Made by a program: the position numbers and the translations under genes. Under the pieces are notes generated by a model. It was not told where the DNA came from and did not search any database. It was given only the letters and a program-made list of their open reading frames with translations. From Streptomyces sp. NBC_01235 (GTDB lineage Bacteria; Actinomycetota; Actinomycetes; Streptomycetales; Streptomycetaceae), in NCBI RefSeq assembly GCF_035989285.1, contig NZ_CP108513.1:8618001-8682000 (forward strand): DNA of 64,000 bases. The letters are read 5' to 3'. Positions 50,151 through 58,255 of this stretch are shown here, piece by piece (the first letter of the stretch is position 1; each line of letters begins with the position of its first letter).

Positions 50151-50750
50151 CTACGACCCGGGTCTGACATTCCAGGCGGCGATCACCGGCCGCCCGTGCT
50201 CGGTGGCCAGCCGGCACAGTGTCCCTGTCGCCAGCTGGAACAGCGATCCCGCCGACGCCGGCAGTCCGAGCCGGCGGGCGGTCAGCACCCGCAGGAAGTG
50301 CCCGTGCGCCACCAGCACCACGCACCCCTCGGTGTTGGCGTGCGCCGCGTCGACCTTGGCCAGGATCCGGTCGGCCCGCTCCCCGACCTGCTCGGGCGTC
50401 TCCCCGGGATGGTCGGGCGGCCCGGGCGCGACGCCGTCCGTGAACAGGAACCAGCCCGGCCGGCCGCGCTGGATCTCGACAGTGGTGACGCCCTCGTAGC
50501 CGCCGTAGTCCCACTCGCGCAGGTCCGTGTCGACCCGGACGTCGTGCAGCCCGATCAGCTCCGCCGTCTCCCGCGCCCGCTGCAACGGGCTGACGAACGC
50601 GGCCCCGATCCGGTGCGAGCGGATCAGCGGCACCAGCAGCCGTGCCTCCTCCCGCCCGTGGTCGGTGAGCGGGACGTCCGTCGATCCGGTGTGCCGTCCG
50701 GAGCGCGACCAGGAGGTCTCGCCGTGCCGGACGAGAAACAGGTCGCCCAC
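50151..50750 (-). CDS. Histidine phosphatase family protein
   Basis: A 199-residue phosphoglycerate-mutase-like phosphatase. The phosphohistidine motif FLVRHGETSWS is near the N-terminus, followed by SPLQRARETAEL, the acid region REWDYGGYEG and the second His in VLVAHGHFLRVL. Substrates in this family range from sugar phosphates to nucleotides, and nothing here selects one. The start is GTG 50750 after AGGAAGGG. It lies 78 bp downstream of the aminotransferase on the same strand. Confidence 0.9.
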   Translation of the reverse strand: MGDLFLVRHGETSWSRSGRHTGSTDVPLTDHGREEARLLVPLIRSHRIGAAFVSPLQRARETAELIGLHDVRVDTDLREWDYGGYEGVTTVEIQRGRPGWFLFTDGVAPGPPDHPGETPEQVGERADRILAKVDAAHANTEGCVVLVAHGHFLRVLTARRLGLPASAGSLFQLATGTLCRLATEHGRPVIAAWNVRPGS

Positions 50751-50828
50751 GTGTGCCCTTCCTGCCGTGCCTCTGCAGCACGGTGTCACAGGGCGTCGGC
50801 GGGCGCAGTCCGGCACACGCCGAAGCCC

Positions 50829-52037
50829 CTACTGCCGGTACCCGCTCAGGAACCGCCCGATCCGGCCGATGGCCGCCTCCAGGTCGTCCGCGTGGGGGAG
50901 GGTGAGGATGCGGAAGTGGTCGGGGGCGGGCCAGTTGAAGCCGGTGCCCTGGACGACCTGGATCTTCTCCCTCAGGAGCAGGTCCAGGACGAACTTCTCG
51001 TCGTCGTGGATGGGGTGCACCTTGGGGTCGATGCGCGGGAACGCGTACAGCGCGCCCTTGGGCTTCACGCACGACACGCCCGGGATCTCGTTGAGCTTCT
51101 CCCAGGCCATGTCCCGCTGGTCGTACAGCCTGCCGCCCGGCACCGTCAGCTCGCGGATGGACTGGCGGCCGCCGAGCGCGGCCTGGATGGCGTACTGGGC
51201 GGGCGCGTTGGCGCACAGGCGCATGGAGGCCAGCATCGTGAGGCCCTCCAGGTAGTCCTTCGCGTGTTGCCTGGGGCCGGTCACCACCAGCCAGCCCGAA
51301 CGGAAGCCCGCCACCCGGTACGTCTTCGACAGGCCGCAGAAGGTCAGGACGACCAGGTCGGGGGCGAGCGCGGCGGCCGAGTGGTGGACGGCGTCGTCGT
51401 ACAGGATCTGGTCGTAGATCTCGTCGGCGAAGACCATCAGGCCGTGCCGGCGGGCGAGGTCGAGGATGCCCTCGATGATCTCCTTGGGGTAGACCGCCCC
51501 GGTGGGGTTGTTCGGATTGATGATCACAACCGCCTTCGTGCGGTCCGTGATCTTCGACGCCATGTCGTCCAGGTCCGGGTACCAGTCGGCCTGCTCGTCG
51601 CAGAGGTAGTGGACCGCCTTGCCGCCCGCGAGCGTGGTGACCGCCGTCCAGAGGGGGAAGTCGGGGGCTGGGATGAGGATCTCGTCGCCGTCCTCCACCA
51701 GCGCCTGTACGGCCATCGACACCAGTTCCGACACGCCGTTGCCGAGGAAGACGTCGTCGACGCCGACCTCCAGGCCCCGCTCCTGGTAGCGCTGGGCCAC
51801 GGCGCGGCGGGCGGAGAGGATGCCGCGCGAGTCCGTGTAGCCGTGCGCCTGCGGGAGCATCCGGATCATGTCCTGGAGGATCTCCTCCGGCGCCTCGAAA
51901 CCGAAGAGCGCGGGGTTGCCGGTGTTCAGGCGCAGGACGCTGTGGCCCGCCGCCTCCAGCGCGTTGGCGTGCTCGATCACCGGGCCGCGGATCTCGTAAC
52001 AGACCTCGCTCAACTTGTTCGACTGCCGGAACTCCAT
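50829..52037 (-). CDS. alaA: Alanine-type aminotransferase (class I/II PLP enzyme)
   Basis: A 402-residue aminotransferase resembling E. coli AlaA. Residues include NTGNPALFGFEAPEEILQDM, the PLP-phosphate and ring contacts INPNNPTGAVYPKEI and FADEIYDQILYDD, and the Schiff-base lysine in GLSKTYRVAGFRSGW. It transfers amino groups between alanine or glutamate and pyruvate or 2-oxoglutarate. It is divergent from an HxlR regulator, with three CTTGG/CCAAG half-sites between, suggesting repression tied to amino-nitrogen status; that effector is a guess. Confidence 0.9.
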   Translation of the reverse strand: MEFRQSNKLSEVCYEIRGPVIEHANALEAAGHSVLRLNTGNPALFGFEAPEEILQDMIRMLPQAHGYTDSRGILSARRAVAQRYQERGLEVGVDDVFLGNGVSELVSMAVQALVEDGDEILIPAPDFPLWTAVTTLAGGKAVHYLCDEQADWYPDLDDMASKITDRTKAVVIINPNNPTGAVYPKEIIEGILDLARRHGLMVFADEIYDQILYDDAVHHSAAALAPDLVVLTFCGLSKTYRVAGFRSGWLVVTGPRQHAKDYLEGLTMLASMRLCANAPAQYAIQAALGGRQSIRELTVPGGRLYDQRDMAWEKLNEIPGVSCVKPKGALYAFPRIDPKVHPIHDDEKFVLDLLLREKIQVVQGTGFNWPAPDHFRILTLPHADDLEAAIGRIGRFLSGYRQ

Positions 52038-52067
52038 GCGCGCTCGCCCCTCCGGTTCGTTGTGTTG

Positions 52068-52093
52068 CTTGGTTTTACCAAGTTCCAGCTTGG
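52068..52093. promoter_or_regulatory. Three-arm palindrome between alaA and the HxlR gene
   Basis: CTTGG (52068), CCAAG (52078) and CTTGG (52089) give two overlapping inverted repeats with 5- and 6-bp spacers. They lie 31-56 bp from both starts. Confidence 0.6.
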
Positions 52094-52124
52094 AAAGTCC
52101 AACGACATGTCTAGACTGCGTGCC

Positions 52125-52766
52125 ATGTCACCTCGCCGAAGCTACGACCAGTACTGTTCCGCCGCCCGCGCGCTCGACACCGTCGGCGACCGCTGGACCC
52201 TGCTGATCGTCCGGGAGCTGCTCGCCGGCCCGCGCCGCTACACGGACCTGCACGCCGACCTGCCGGGCGTGAGCACGGACGTGCTCGCCTCGCGGCTGAA
52301 GGACATGGAACGGGACGGGCTGACCACCCGGCGCAGGCTGCCTCCGCCGGGCGCGGCCTACGTGTACGAACTCACCGGGCGGGGACGTGAGTTGCTCCCC
52401 GTACTCCAGGCGCTGGGGGAGTGGGGCGAAGGCGAACTCGGTGAACGGCGGCCCACCGACGCCCTGCGCGCGCACTGGTTCGCGCTGCCCCTGCTGCGCG
52501 GGCTGGAGGGCGAGGGGCTCGAAGGCGAAGGACTCGTCGAAGTCCGGCTGGAGGAAGGGGACTTCCATCTGTTCGTCGGCGCGGCGGGCGGGCCGGTGTA
52601 CGGCTACGGGGCCGCGTCCGTGGAGCCCGACGCGCGGCTGGTCCTCGACACGGACACCTGCACGGCCGTCGCCCAGGGGGAGTTGACCGTGCGGGACGCG
52701 GTGCGCGCCGGGCGGATCGGCGTGAGCGGTGACAGCACCCTGGCCAAGGCTCTGCGGGAGGCCTGA
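52125..52766 (+). CDS. HxlR-family regulator with C-terminal SCP2-like domain
   Basis: A 213-residue regulator. Residues 1-95 are an HxlR winged helix (YCSAARALDTVGDRWTLLIV, VSTDVLASRLKDMERDGLTT). The remaining ~110 residues form a second domain with DFHLFVGAAGGPVYGYGA and TAVAQGELTVRDAVRAGRI, like the sterol-carrier fold fused to many actinobacterial HxlR proteins, a plausible ligand pocket. ATG 52125 matches family starts; an upstream ATG at 52107 is possible. It is divergent from alaA. Confidence 0.85.
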   Translation: MSPRRSYDQYCSAARALDTVGDRWTLLIVRELLAGPRRYTDLHADLPGVSTDVLASRLKDMERDGLTTRRRLPPPGAAYVYELTGRGRELLPVLQALGEWGEGELGERRPTDALRAHWFALPLLRGLEGEGLEGEGLVEVRLEEGDFHLFVGAAGGPVYGYGAASVEPDARLVLDTDTCTAVAQGELTVRDAVRAGRIGVSGDSTLAKALREA

Positions 52767-52783
52767 GAGAGGGCGTGCACGGC

Positions 52784-52817
52784 AGAAGGCCCACCGCCGC
52801 GCCGCGGTGGGCCTTCT
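52784..52817. terminator. Bidirectional terminator, 14-bp stem
   Basis: AGAAGGCCCACCGC pairs perfectly with GCGGTGGGCCTTCT over 6 nt. It lies between two convergent genes. Confidence 0.85.
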
Positions 52818-52837
52818 GATGGTGCGTCAAGCCGGTG

Positions 52838-53665
52838 TCAGGCGCCCGGTGGTATGTTCCGGGGTCGGCCCGAGCCGCGCGTCAGCGTGTAGCCGCCGAT
52901 GCCGGCGAGGGCGGCCAGCATGGCGCCGATCGCGGTCCACACCCAGCGGTCGGACCACCAGCCCGACGCCCAGCCGTCGTCCGGCTCGATGCTCGACAGG
53001 ACGGCCGTCGCCGACGAATCGTCCTTCTCCGTCTCGGAGGTGACGGCGATGCCCGGGACCAGCGGCTCCGCCAGCGAGCCGTCGACGGCCGCGGATCCCC
53101 CGATGTCCTTGGAGTCCACCCGCAGTTCGGCGTTCACCGGCAGACCCAGGTCGGCCGCCTTGAGGTCGAGGACCGTCAACCGGACGTAGTACGTGCCCGG
53201 CAGCGGGTCGTTCGCCCACGGCTCCGACCAGGCACGGACCGTGCGCAGCACGCAGGCCAGCTCGACGGAGGTCGCGCCCGCCGCGGCGGAGCGCGTCTGG
53301 GCGCCGTACTGGCAGGCCTGGCGGCGCCGCAGACCGTCGTACACGTCGACCTGCCAGGTCTGCGCGGTGTGGGCCTGAGGAAGCTTCACCGTCGCCTTCA
53401 CGGTGGGACGTTGACCCGAGTCCGCCGGGAACGACCAGTACAGGTAGTCGCCCGCGGAGCCGCTCGCCGTCGCCGTCCGACCCTGCTCGATCTCCGTCGC
53501 CGTACGGAACGACGTGCCCGCCTCGGTGGGCGCGGAGCTGTCGCCGGACGGGCTCGCCGACGGGCTGGAGTCGGCCGCGACCGGCGGGACCGCCGGGCCG
53601 AGCGTCAGCCCGAGGGCCAGTCCCAGCGTCGGCAGGGCGCTGCTCAACACACGTGTGATCCGCAT
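52838..53665 (-). CDS. Secreted membrane-anchored protein paired with the VWA protein
   Basis: A 275-residue surface protein. A signal peptide (about 1-31, ending VAADSS) and a Ser/Pro linker are followed by an all-beta exterior (TATASGSAGDYLYWSFPADS, PGTYYVRLTVLDL) like the pre-peptidase C-terminal fold. One C-terminal membrane helix follows (VWTAIGAMLAALAGIGGYTL) with a short basic tail. ATG 53665 shares its A with the stop of the upstream VWA gene, so the two are translated together. Function is unknown; cell-surface assembly with the VWA partner is inferred. Confidence 0.72.
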   Translation of the reverse strand: MRITRVLSSALPTLGLALGLTLGPAVPPVAADSSPSASPSGDSSAPTEAGTSFRTATEIEQGRTATASGSAGDYLYWSFPADSGQRPTVKATVKLPQAHTAQTWQVDVYDGLRRRQACQYGAQTRSAAAGATSVELACVLRTVRAWSEPWANDPLPGTYYVRLTVLDLKAADLGLPVNAELRVDSKDIGGSAAVDGSLAEPLVPGIAVTSETEKDDSSATAVLSSIEPDDGWASGWWSDRWVWTAIGAMLAALAGIGGYTLTRGSGRPRNIPPGA

Positions 53666-54927
53666 CAGTTGGTCCTCCAGACCGCGACCCGCCAGCGTGA
53701 CAGCCAGCCCCACAGCACACCCGCGAGGAAGCCGGCCAGCACCAGGACACCCAGCAGCCACCAGCCGCGACCGAGGCCGAAGGAGGCCACGTCGCTCGCC
53801 TGCGACGGCCCGTCGACCACGTCCACGGTCAGCTCCAGCGGCATGCCCGGCGTGGCCTTCACACCGGAGGCCGCCGAGTAGGAGTTGGTCACCTGCACGC
53901 ACACCGTCTCGGCGGGAGCCTCGTCCTCGTCGCTCTCCGCCTTCGGATAGCGCAGACCGGTCGAGATGACGTCGGTACGGCCGTTCCCGGCCGCCTCGCC
54001 GCGCACGATCTCCCGGCCGTGCACCGTGACCGCCCGCATCAGCACCCCGTAGTCGGGGTTCATGGCGCGGTCCGCCGACACGCTCACCGAGGCGCGCAGT
54101 TCCTGGCCCGGCTCGACGTCGACCCGGTACCAGCGCTCCTGGCCGAACTCCTCGCGGTCGGTGTACAGACCCGACTTCAGCGTCGGCGCCTTGGCGCAGG
54201 AGGCCGCGCCCTGGGTGGCCACCGGGGTCACCACGGGGTCGGCGGCCCGGTCGACCAACTGGTTGACGCGGTCGGTGAGTTCTTCGGTGTGCTCCACCGA
54301 CGTGTAGGTGCCGCCGGTCGCCTCGGCGATGCAGCTGAGCTGCTGGCGCATCTTGACGTTGGGCACCAGGCCGAGGGTGTCGATGGTCAGGCCGATGCCC
54401 TTGGCCGCGATCTCGCGGGCCACCTCGCACGGATCGAGCGGAGCGCAGGTGTCCTCGCCGTCACTGATCAGCACGATGCGCTTGGAGCCGGTGCCGCCGT
54501 CGAGATCGTCGGCCGCCTTCAGCAGGGCGGGACCGATCGGCGTCCAGCCGGTCGGCGACAGGGTCGCCACCGCCGTCTTCGCCTCGGTCCGGTCCAGCGG
54601 GCCGACCGGGTAGAGCTGCGCGGTGTCCTTGCAGCCCGTCTTCTGGTCGTCACCCGGGTAGTTGGCGCCGAGGGTGCGGATGCCGAGGAGAACGTTCTCC
54701 GGGGTCGCGTCCAGCACCTCGTTGAACGCCTGCTTGGCCGCGGCCATCCGCGTCCCGCCGTCCATGTCCTTCGTCCGCATCGAACCGCTGACGTCGAGGA
54801 CCAGGTCGACCTTGGGTGAGAGGGCGGTGGTCTCGTCGGCTACCGCCCCGGCCGGGAACGCGATCCCGGCCGTGAGCGCGGCGAGCAGGGCGCAGACGCC
54901 CGCCGCCAGCCGTTGTGTTCTGATCAT
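53665..54927 (-). CDS. Exported VWA-domain protein with C-terminal anchor
   Basis: A 420-residue surface protein. A signal peptide (ends FPAGAVADE) is followed by a von Willebrand A domain (about 38-230) whose MIDAS metal site DVSGSMRTK, GWTPIGPAL and ISDGEDTC are intact, so it should bind a divalent cation and a protein ligand. The domain ends in a helical segment, then a beta region (TDREEFGQERWYRVDVEPGQ) similar to the partner's exterior. A final membrane helix (WWLLGVLVLAGFLAGVLWGW) and basic tail follow. It is the first of a two-gene operon. Confidence 0.87.
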   Translation of the reverse strand: MIRTQRLAAGVCALLAALTAGIAFPAGAVADETTALSPKVDLVLDVSGSMRTKDMDGGTRMAAAKQAFNEVLDATPENVLLGIRTLGANYPGDDQKTGCKDTAQLYPVGPLDRTEAKTAVATLSPTGWTPIGPALLKAADDLDGGTGSKRIVLISDGEDTCAPLDPCEVAREIAAKGIGLTIDTLGLVPNVKMRQQLSCIAEATGGTYTSVEHTEELTDRVNQLVDRAADPVVTPVATQGAASCAKAPTLKSGLYTDREEFGQERWYRVDVEPGQELRASVSVSADRAMNPDYGVLMRAVTVHGREIVRGEAAGNGRTDVISTGLRYPKAESDEDEAPAETVCVQVTNSYSAASGVKATPGMPLELTVDVVDGPSQASDVASFGLGRGWWLLGVLVLAGFLAGVLWGWLSRWRVAVWRTN

Positions 54928-55040
54928 CGGCGGATCCTATTGATCAGAGGCGTCCCGCCACAAAACGGCGGCGGAACCGCTTTCGAAGAGGGGACGGAAC
55001 CGGCTTCGAAGATGTGGCGGAACCGGTTTCGAAAACGCGG

Positions 55041-56567
55041 TCAGTCCGCGTCCGCATCCAGCGGGTTGGGCAGCAGGGCCCACTGGTCCCCGGGCGCTTG
55101 CGGGGACAGCCGCATCAGCGTCAGCGCCTTCGTGGGAAGCGGTTTCTCGCACAGCGCCGCGAGGTCCGGGGTGTGCGGCAGGTCCCGTACGGCCGTCTCC
55201 AGGGCCGAGCACAGGGCCTGACGGCTGCCGGCCGTCGCCGCGAGCGCGCCCGCCACCAGGGAGCCGAACAGCTTGCGCCGCAGCGCGGTCACGTCGTCCG
55301 TGAGGATCCGCGCGGGCAGGTCGTCCGGCAGCGGGACGCCGTGCCGGGCCAGCCGGGCCGGGCTGACGCGGATGTCGGCCAGGTCGCGGTAGACCAGCCG
55401 CAGCGGGGCGCCCGACGCCGACAGCACCACCAGCAGGTTCTGGCCGTGCGCCTCCAACGCCACACCCCGCTCCAGCAGTCGCAGCCCGACGGTGAGCGCG
55501 AGCCGTGCGAACTCCGCCAACCAGGGCGCGGAGCCGGGCAGTCCGGTGCCGGCGAGGGCGCCCACCGGGACGACTTGCTCGCCCGGCGCTCCGTACACGC
55601 GCGGCGACTCGCGCAACACGGCCGCCAGGTCGGGGGAGTCGGCGGTGGCCGCGCCCAGGGTGCGGGTCATGTGCAGCAGGCCGTCCGCGCGCGGCGCCAG
55701 GCTCTCCGCGAACGCCGAGAGAGTCGCGGAGGCGGCGATGGAGCCCACGGAGATGTCCCGCACCGAGGACGTCAGCCGGGTGCTCAGCGCGGTCTTGACG
55801 TGCGGCCCGCCAGGCATCGCGAGCGTGCGAAGTGACATCAGCGGATGCGCCACGACCCCCTCCTCGCAGGATCGTTTGAGCACGTGCGCGGCCTGCCAGG
55901 GATGCACCGGGATCAGCAGCCGGCCCCCGTCCCGCAGCTGCTCCGGCCACTCGCCCGACACCAGGCACTCACCGGCCGGCACCGGCAGCAGACCCAGCCG
56001 CACCGACGGCCGGTGCTCGGGCCCGTACGCCAGCTGCTCGACCACCGAGAAGCCGGGCCGCGCACGGCAGTTGGGGTGGAACGGATGCCCGTCGACGACG
56101 CGCTGCTCCCACTCCCAGTCGTGCACCGGCCACTCCCGCGGGTCCTCGGACGAGGTGCCGTCGGGCTCCTGGTTGGCCCGTGACAGCGCCAACGACGCGA
56201 CACTGTGGCCGAGTTCGGCGGCGAAGGCCCCGCCGTGCGGCACCGCCAGCTTCGTCATCAGCCGCGCGGGATCGTCGTACGCCACCCCGTCCAGCCGCAC
56301 GTCCGTCACATGGGCGGCGGTCCCGTACGGGTCGGCGCGCGGGCCGTGCAGACGGCGGCCGTCGCGCAGCCGCAGCAAGCTCTCCGCCCCCGACACCTCC
56401 CGGTGCGCGATCCAGGGCAGCGGCTCGTGGACGAGCGCCCGCCACAGCCGGGTCAGCACGGCTGCCCGCGCCCCGGGCAGCGCGGCCGAGTACCGCGGGC
56501 CGAGAGCGGGGCGTACGGCGGCCAGTTCCGCGGCGAGCTCGGCCTCGGCGGTGGGGGGACGGTGCAC
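55041..56567 (-). CDS. IucA/IucC-type NIS siderophore synthetase, copy 1
   Basis: A 508-residue ATP-dependent synthetase that couples carboxylates to amines or alcohols in NRPS-independent siderophores. The three family elements are present: HPFHPNCRARPGFSVV in the N-terminal ATP region, LIPVHPWQAAHVL in the middle and the C-terminal FhuF-like part with GVALEAHGQNLLVVLSASGA. The start is GTG 56567 after AGGAG. It is divergent from a second copy 92 bp away. Which acid is used, citrate or succinyl-diamine, cannot be decided from sequence by eye. Confidence 0.9.
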   Translation of the reverse strand: MHRPPTAEAELAAELAAVRPALGPRYSAALPGARAAVLTRLWRALVHEPLPWIAHREVSGAESLLRLRDGRRLHGPRADPYGTAAHVTDVRLDGVAYDDPARLMTKLAVPHGGAFAAELGHSVASLALSRANQEPDGTSSEDPREWPVHDWEWEQRVVDGHPFHPNCRARPGFSVVEQLAYGPEHRPSVRLGLLPVPAGECLVSGEWPEQLRDGGRLLIPVHPWQAAHVLKRSCEEGVVAHPLMSLRTLAMPGGPHVKTALSTRLTSSVRDISVGSIAASATLSAFAESLAPRADGLLHMTRTLGAATADSPDLAAVLRESPRVYGAPGEQVVPVGALAGTGLPGSAPWLAEFARLALTVGLRLLERGVALEAHGQNLLVVLSASGAPLRLVYRDLADIRVSPARLARHGVPLPDDLPARILTDDVTALRRKLFGSLVAGALAATAGSRQALCSALETAVRDLPHTPDLAALCEKPLPTKALTLMRLSPQAPGDQWALLPNPLDADAD

Positions 56568-56595
56568 CGGTTTGCTCCTGGGGGTACGAGTACGA

Positions 56596-56614
56596 CGTCA
56601 CGAGGGTCGTGACG
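56596..56614. promoter_or_regulatory. Perfect palindrome between the NIS synthetase genes
   Basis: CGTCACGA-GGG-TCGTGACG, 8-bp arms. It is unlike the TTAGGTTAGG iron box of DmdR, so either a different regulator or a variant site is implied. Confidence 0.6.
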
Positions 56615-56659
56615 ACAGCGATACTGATCGTCTCCGCCCAGAAGAACCGTAGGGAACCA

Positions 56660-58240
56660 GTGGATCGCGTGGACCTCATACCCCCGCCCGCCGACGCCGC
56701 GGCACCCGCCGCGGACATCGCCGAGCGCGCCGACGCCTACGCGGCCGCGCCGTTGCTCAACTGTCTGCTGCGGGAGGTCGCCGAACCGCTGCCCGGGCCG
56801 TCGGGAGGGGACGGCCGGCTCGTGTACCGGCTGCCCGGCGGCGACCGTCTGCTGCGGGTGCGCGGCGCCCGGCGGCCCGCCGCACCCGAGGTGTACGCGG
56901 CGGGTGCCTGGCACCGCCTCGACCACTCCGAGCTCGTCAAACTGGTCGCCGAGGTACTGCGTGGGCACACCGGGCTGTCCAACCACGAACTGCCCGCCGA
57001 GATGATCGACAGCAGGGACGCGGTGGCCGCTCTGCTCACCGCACGCGCGCGTGCCGCCCCGCCGGCCGCCGGCTATCTGCGTTCCGAGCAGTCCCTGGTC
57101 ACCGGTCACCCCCACCACCCCGCCCCCAAGGCGCGCGGCGGCGGTCCGCACGCCGGCTGGCTGCCGTACGCCCCCGAGGCGCACGCCCGCTTCCCGCTGG
57201 TCCTGCTGGGCCTGCGCGAGGACCTGGTCGTCGAGGAGGGCGACACCTCCGCGCTGGACGCCCTCGGCGAGGCCCCGCCCGGCTACCGGCTGCTGCCGGC
57301 CCACCCCTGGCAGCTCGACCTGGCCGGCCGCCGGCTCGCGCCCGCCTTCGCCGACGGCCGTCTGCTGCGGCTCGGCACGACCGACTTCGAGGCCTGGCCG
57401 ACGGCCGCCGTACGCACGCTGTACGCGCCCGAGCGGGACCTGTGCCTGAAATTCAGCCTCGACGTCCGCATCACCAACGACATCCGTCGGCTGTGGCGCC
57501 ACGACCTGCTGAAACTGTGCCGGACCGACGCGGCGGCGGCCCGGGCCTTCGAGACGCTCGGCGGCCCCGCGGCCGGCGGCCCCGCGGCCGGTGGCCCGGC
57601 GGCCCGGGGCCCGGCGGTCTGGCTGAGCGACCGCGGCTACCGCACCGCGGCCTTCGCCTTCGAGGAGCTCGCCGTCCTGGTCCGCGACGGCCTGGACGAC
57701 CGGCTGCTGCCCGGCGCGACCCCGCTGCTCGCCGCGGGCCTCGTGGAGGGCTTCGACGGCAGTCCCCTGGACGCCACGGCGGACCCGGCGGCCTGGTGGG
57801 AGGCCTACCTGGCCGTCGTCGTCCCCCCGGCGCTCCGGGTCTTCGCCGAGCACGGCGTCGTCCTCGAGGCGCATCTGCAGAACACCCTGGTCGCCGTCGA
57901 CGCCGACGGCACCCCCGTGCAGGCCCTGTTCCGGGACGCCGAGGGCGTGAAACTGCTGCCGGACGTGGAGCGGGCGGCCGGCTGGGAGCGGCTGGTGTAC
58001 TGCCTGGTCGTGAACCACCTCTGCGAGGTCGCCGCGGCCCTCGCCGAACGCCACCCCGGCCTCGACCCGTGGCCCGCCGTCCGCCGTGAACTGGCCCGCC
58101 ACGACCTCCCCGAGGCCGCCGCGCTCCTCACCGCGCCCACCCTGCCCGGCAAGACGAACCTGCTGCTGCGCTGGACGGGCGCGGACGGGGCGGACGCCCG
58201 CTACCTGCCGCTGCCCAATCCCCTGGCCGCGGGCCGCTGA
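56660..58240 (+). CDS. IucA/IucC-type NIS siderophore synthetase, copy 2
   Basis: A 526-residue NIS synthetase. EQSLVTGHPHHPAPKARGGG with the ATP-binding His/Lys cluster, RLLPAHPWQLDLAG, and CLKFSLDVRITNDIRRLWRH mark the active site. GVVLEAHLQNTLVAVDADGT lies in the C-terminal FhuF-like domain. Residues ~301-320 carry four degenerate 5-residue GGPAA repeats not required by the fold. The start at GTG 56660 is tentative; GTG 56669 is also in frame. With copy 1 it may build one siderophore in two steps. The pair lacks amine hydroxylase and transport genes in this window. Confidence 0.9.
   Translation: MDRVDLIPPPADAAAPAADIAERADAYAAAPLLNCLLREVAEPLPGPSGGDGRLVYRLPGGDRLLRVRGARRPAAPEVYAAGAWHRLDHSELVKLVAEVLRGHTGLSNHELPAEMIDSRDAVAALLTARARAAPPAAGYLRSEQSLVTGHPHHPAPKARGGGPHAGWLPYAPEAHARFPLVLLGLREDLVVEEGDTSALDALGEAPPGYRLLPAHPWQLDLAGRRLAPAFADGRLLRLGTTDFEAWPTAAVRTLYAPERDLCLKFSLDVRITNDIRRLWRHDLLKLCRTDAAAARAFETLGGPAAGGPAAGGPAARGPAVWLSDRGYRTAAFAFEELAVLVRDGLDDRLLPGATPLLAAGLVEGFDGSPLDATADPAAWWEAYLAVVVPPALRVFAEHGVVLEAHLQNTLVAVDADGTPVQALFRDAEGVKLLPDVERAAGWERLVYCLVVNHLCEVAAALAERHPGLDPWPAVRRELARHDLPEAAALLTAPTLPGKTNLLLRWTGADGADARYLPLPNPLAAGR
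57560..57619 (+). repeat. 15-bp tandem repeat inside NIS synthetase copy 2
   Basis: GGCGGCCCCGCGGCC occurs twice exactly (57560, 57575) and twice with changes (57590, 57605). It keeps frame and encodes GGPAA-like units, so length variation is tolerated. Confidence 0.75.
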
Positions 58241-58255
58241 CATACCCTGACCGGT

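Noticed and set aside
56568..56659. DmdR/IdeR iron box at the NIS synthetases
   Set aside because: No TTAGGTTAGG-like sequence with enough matches could be found in the gap; only the CGTCACGA palindrome stands out.
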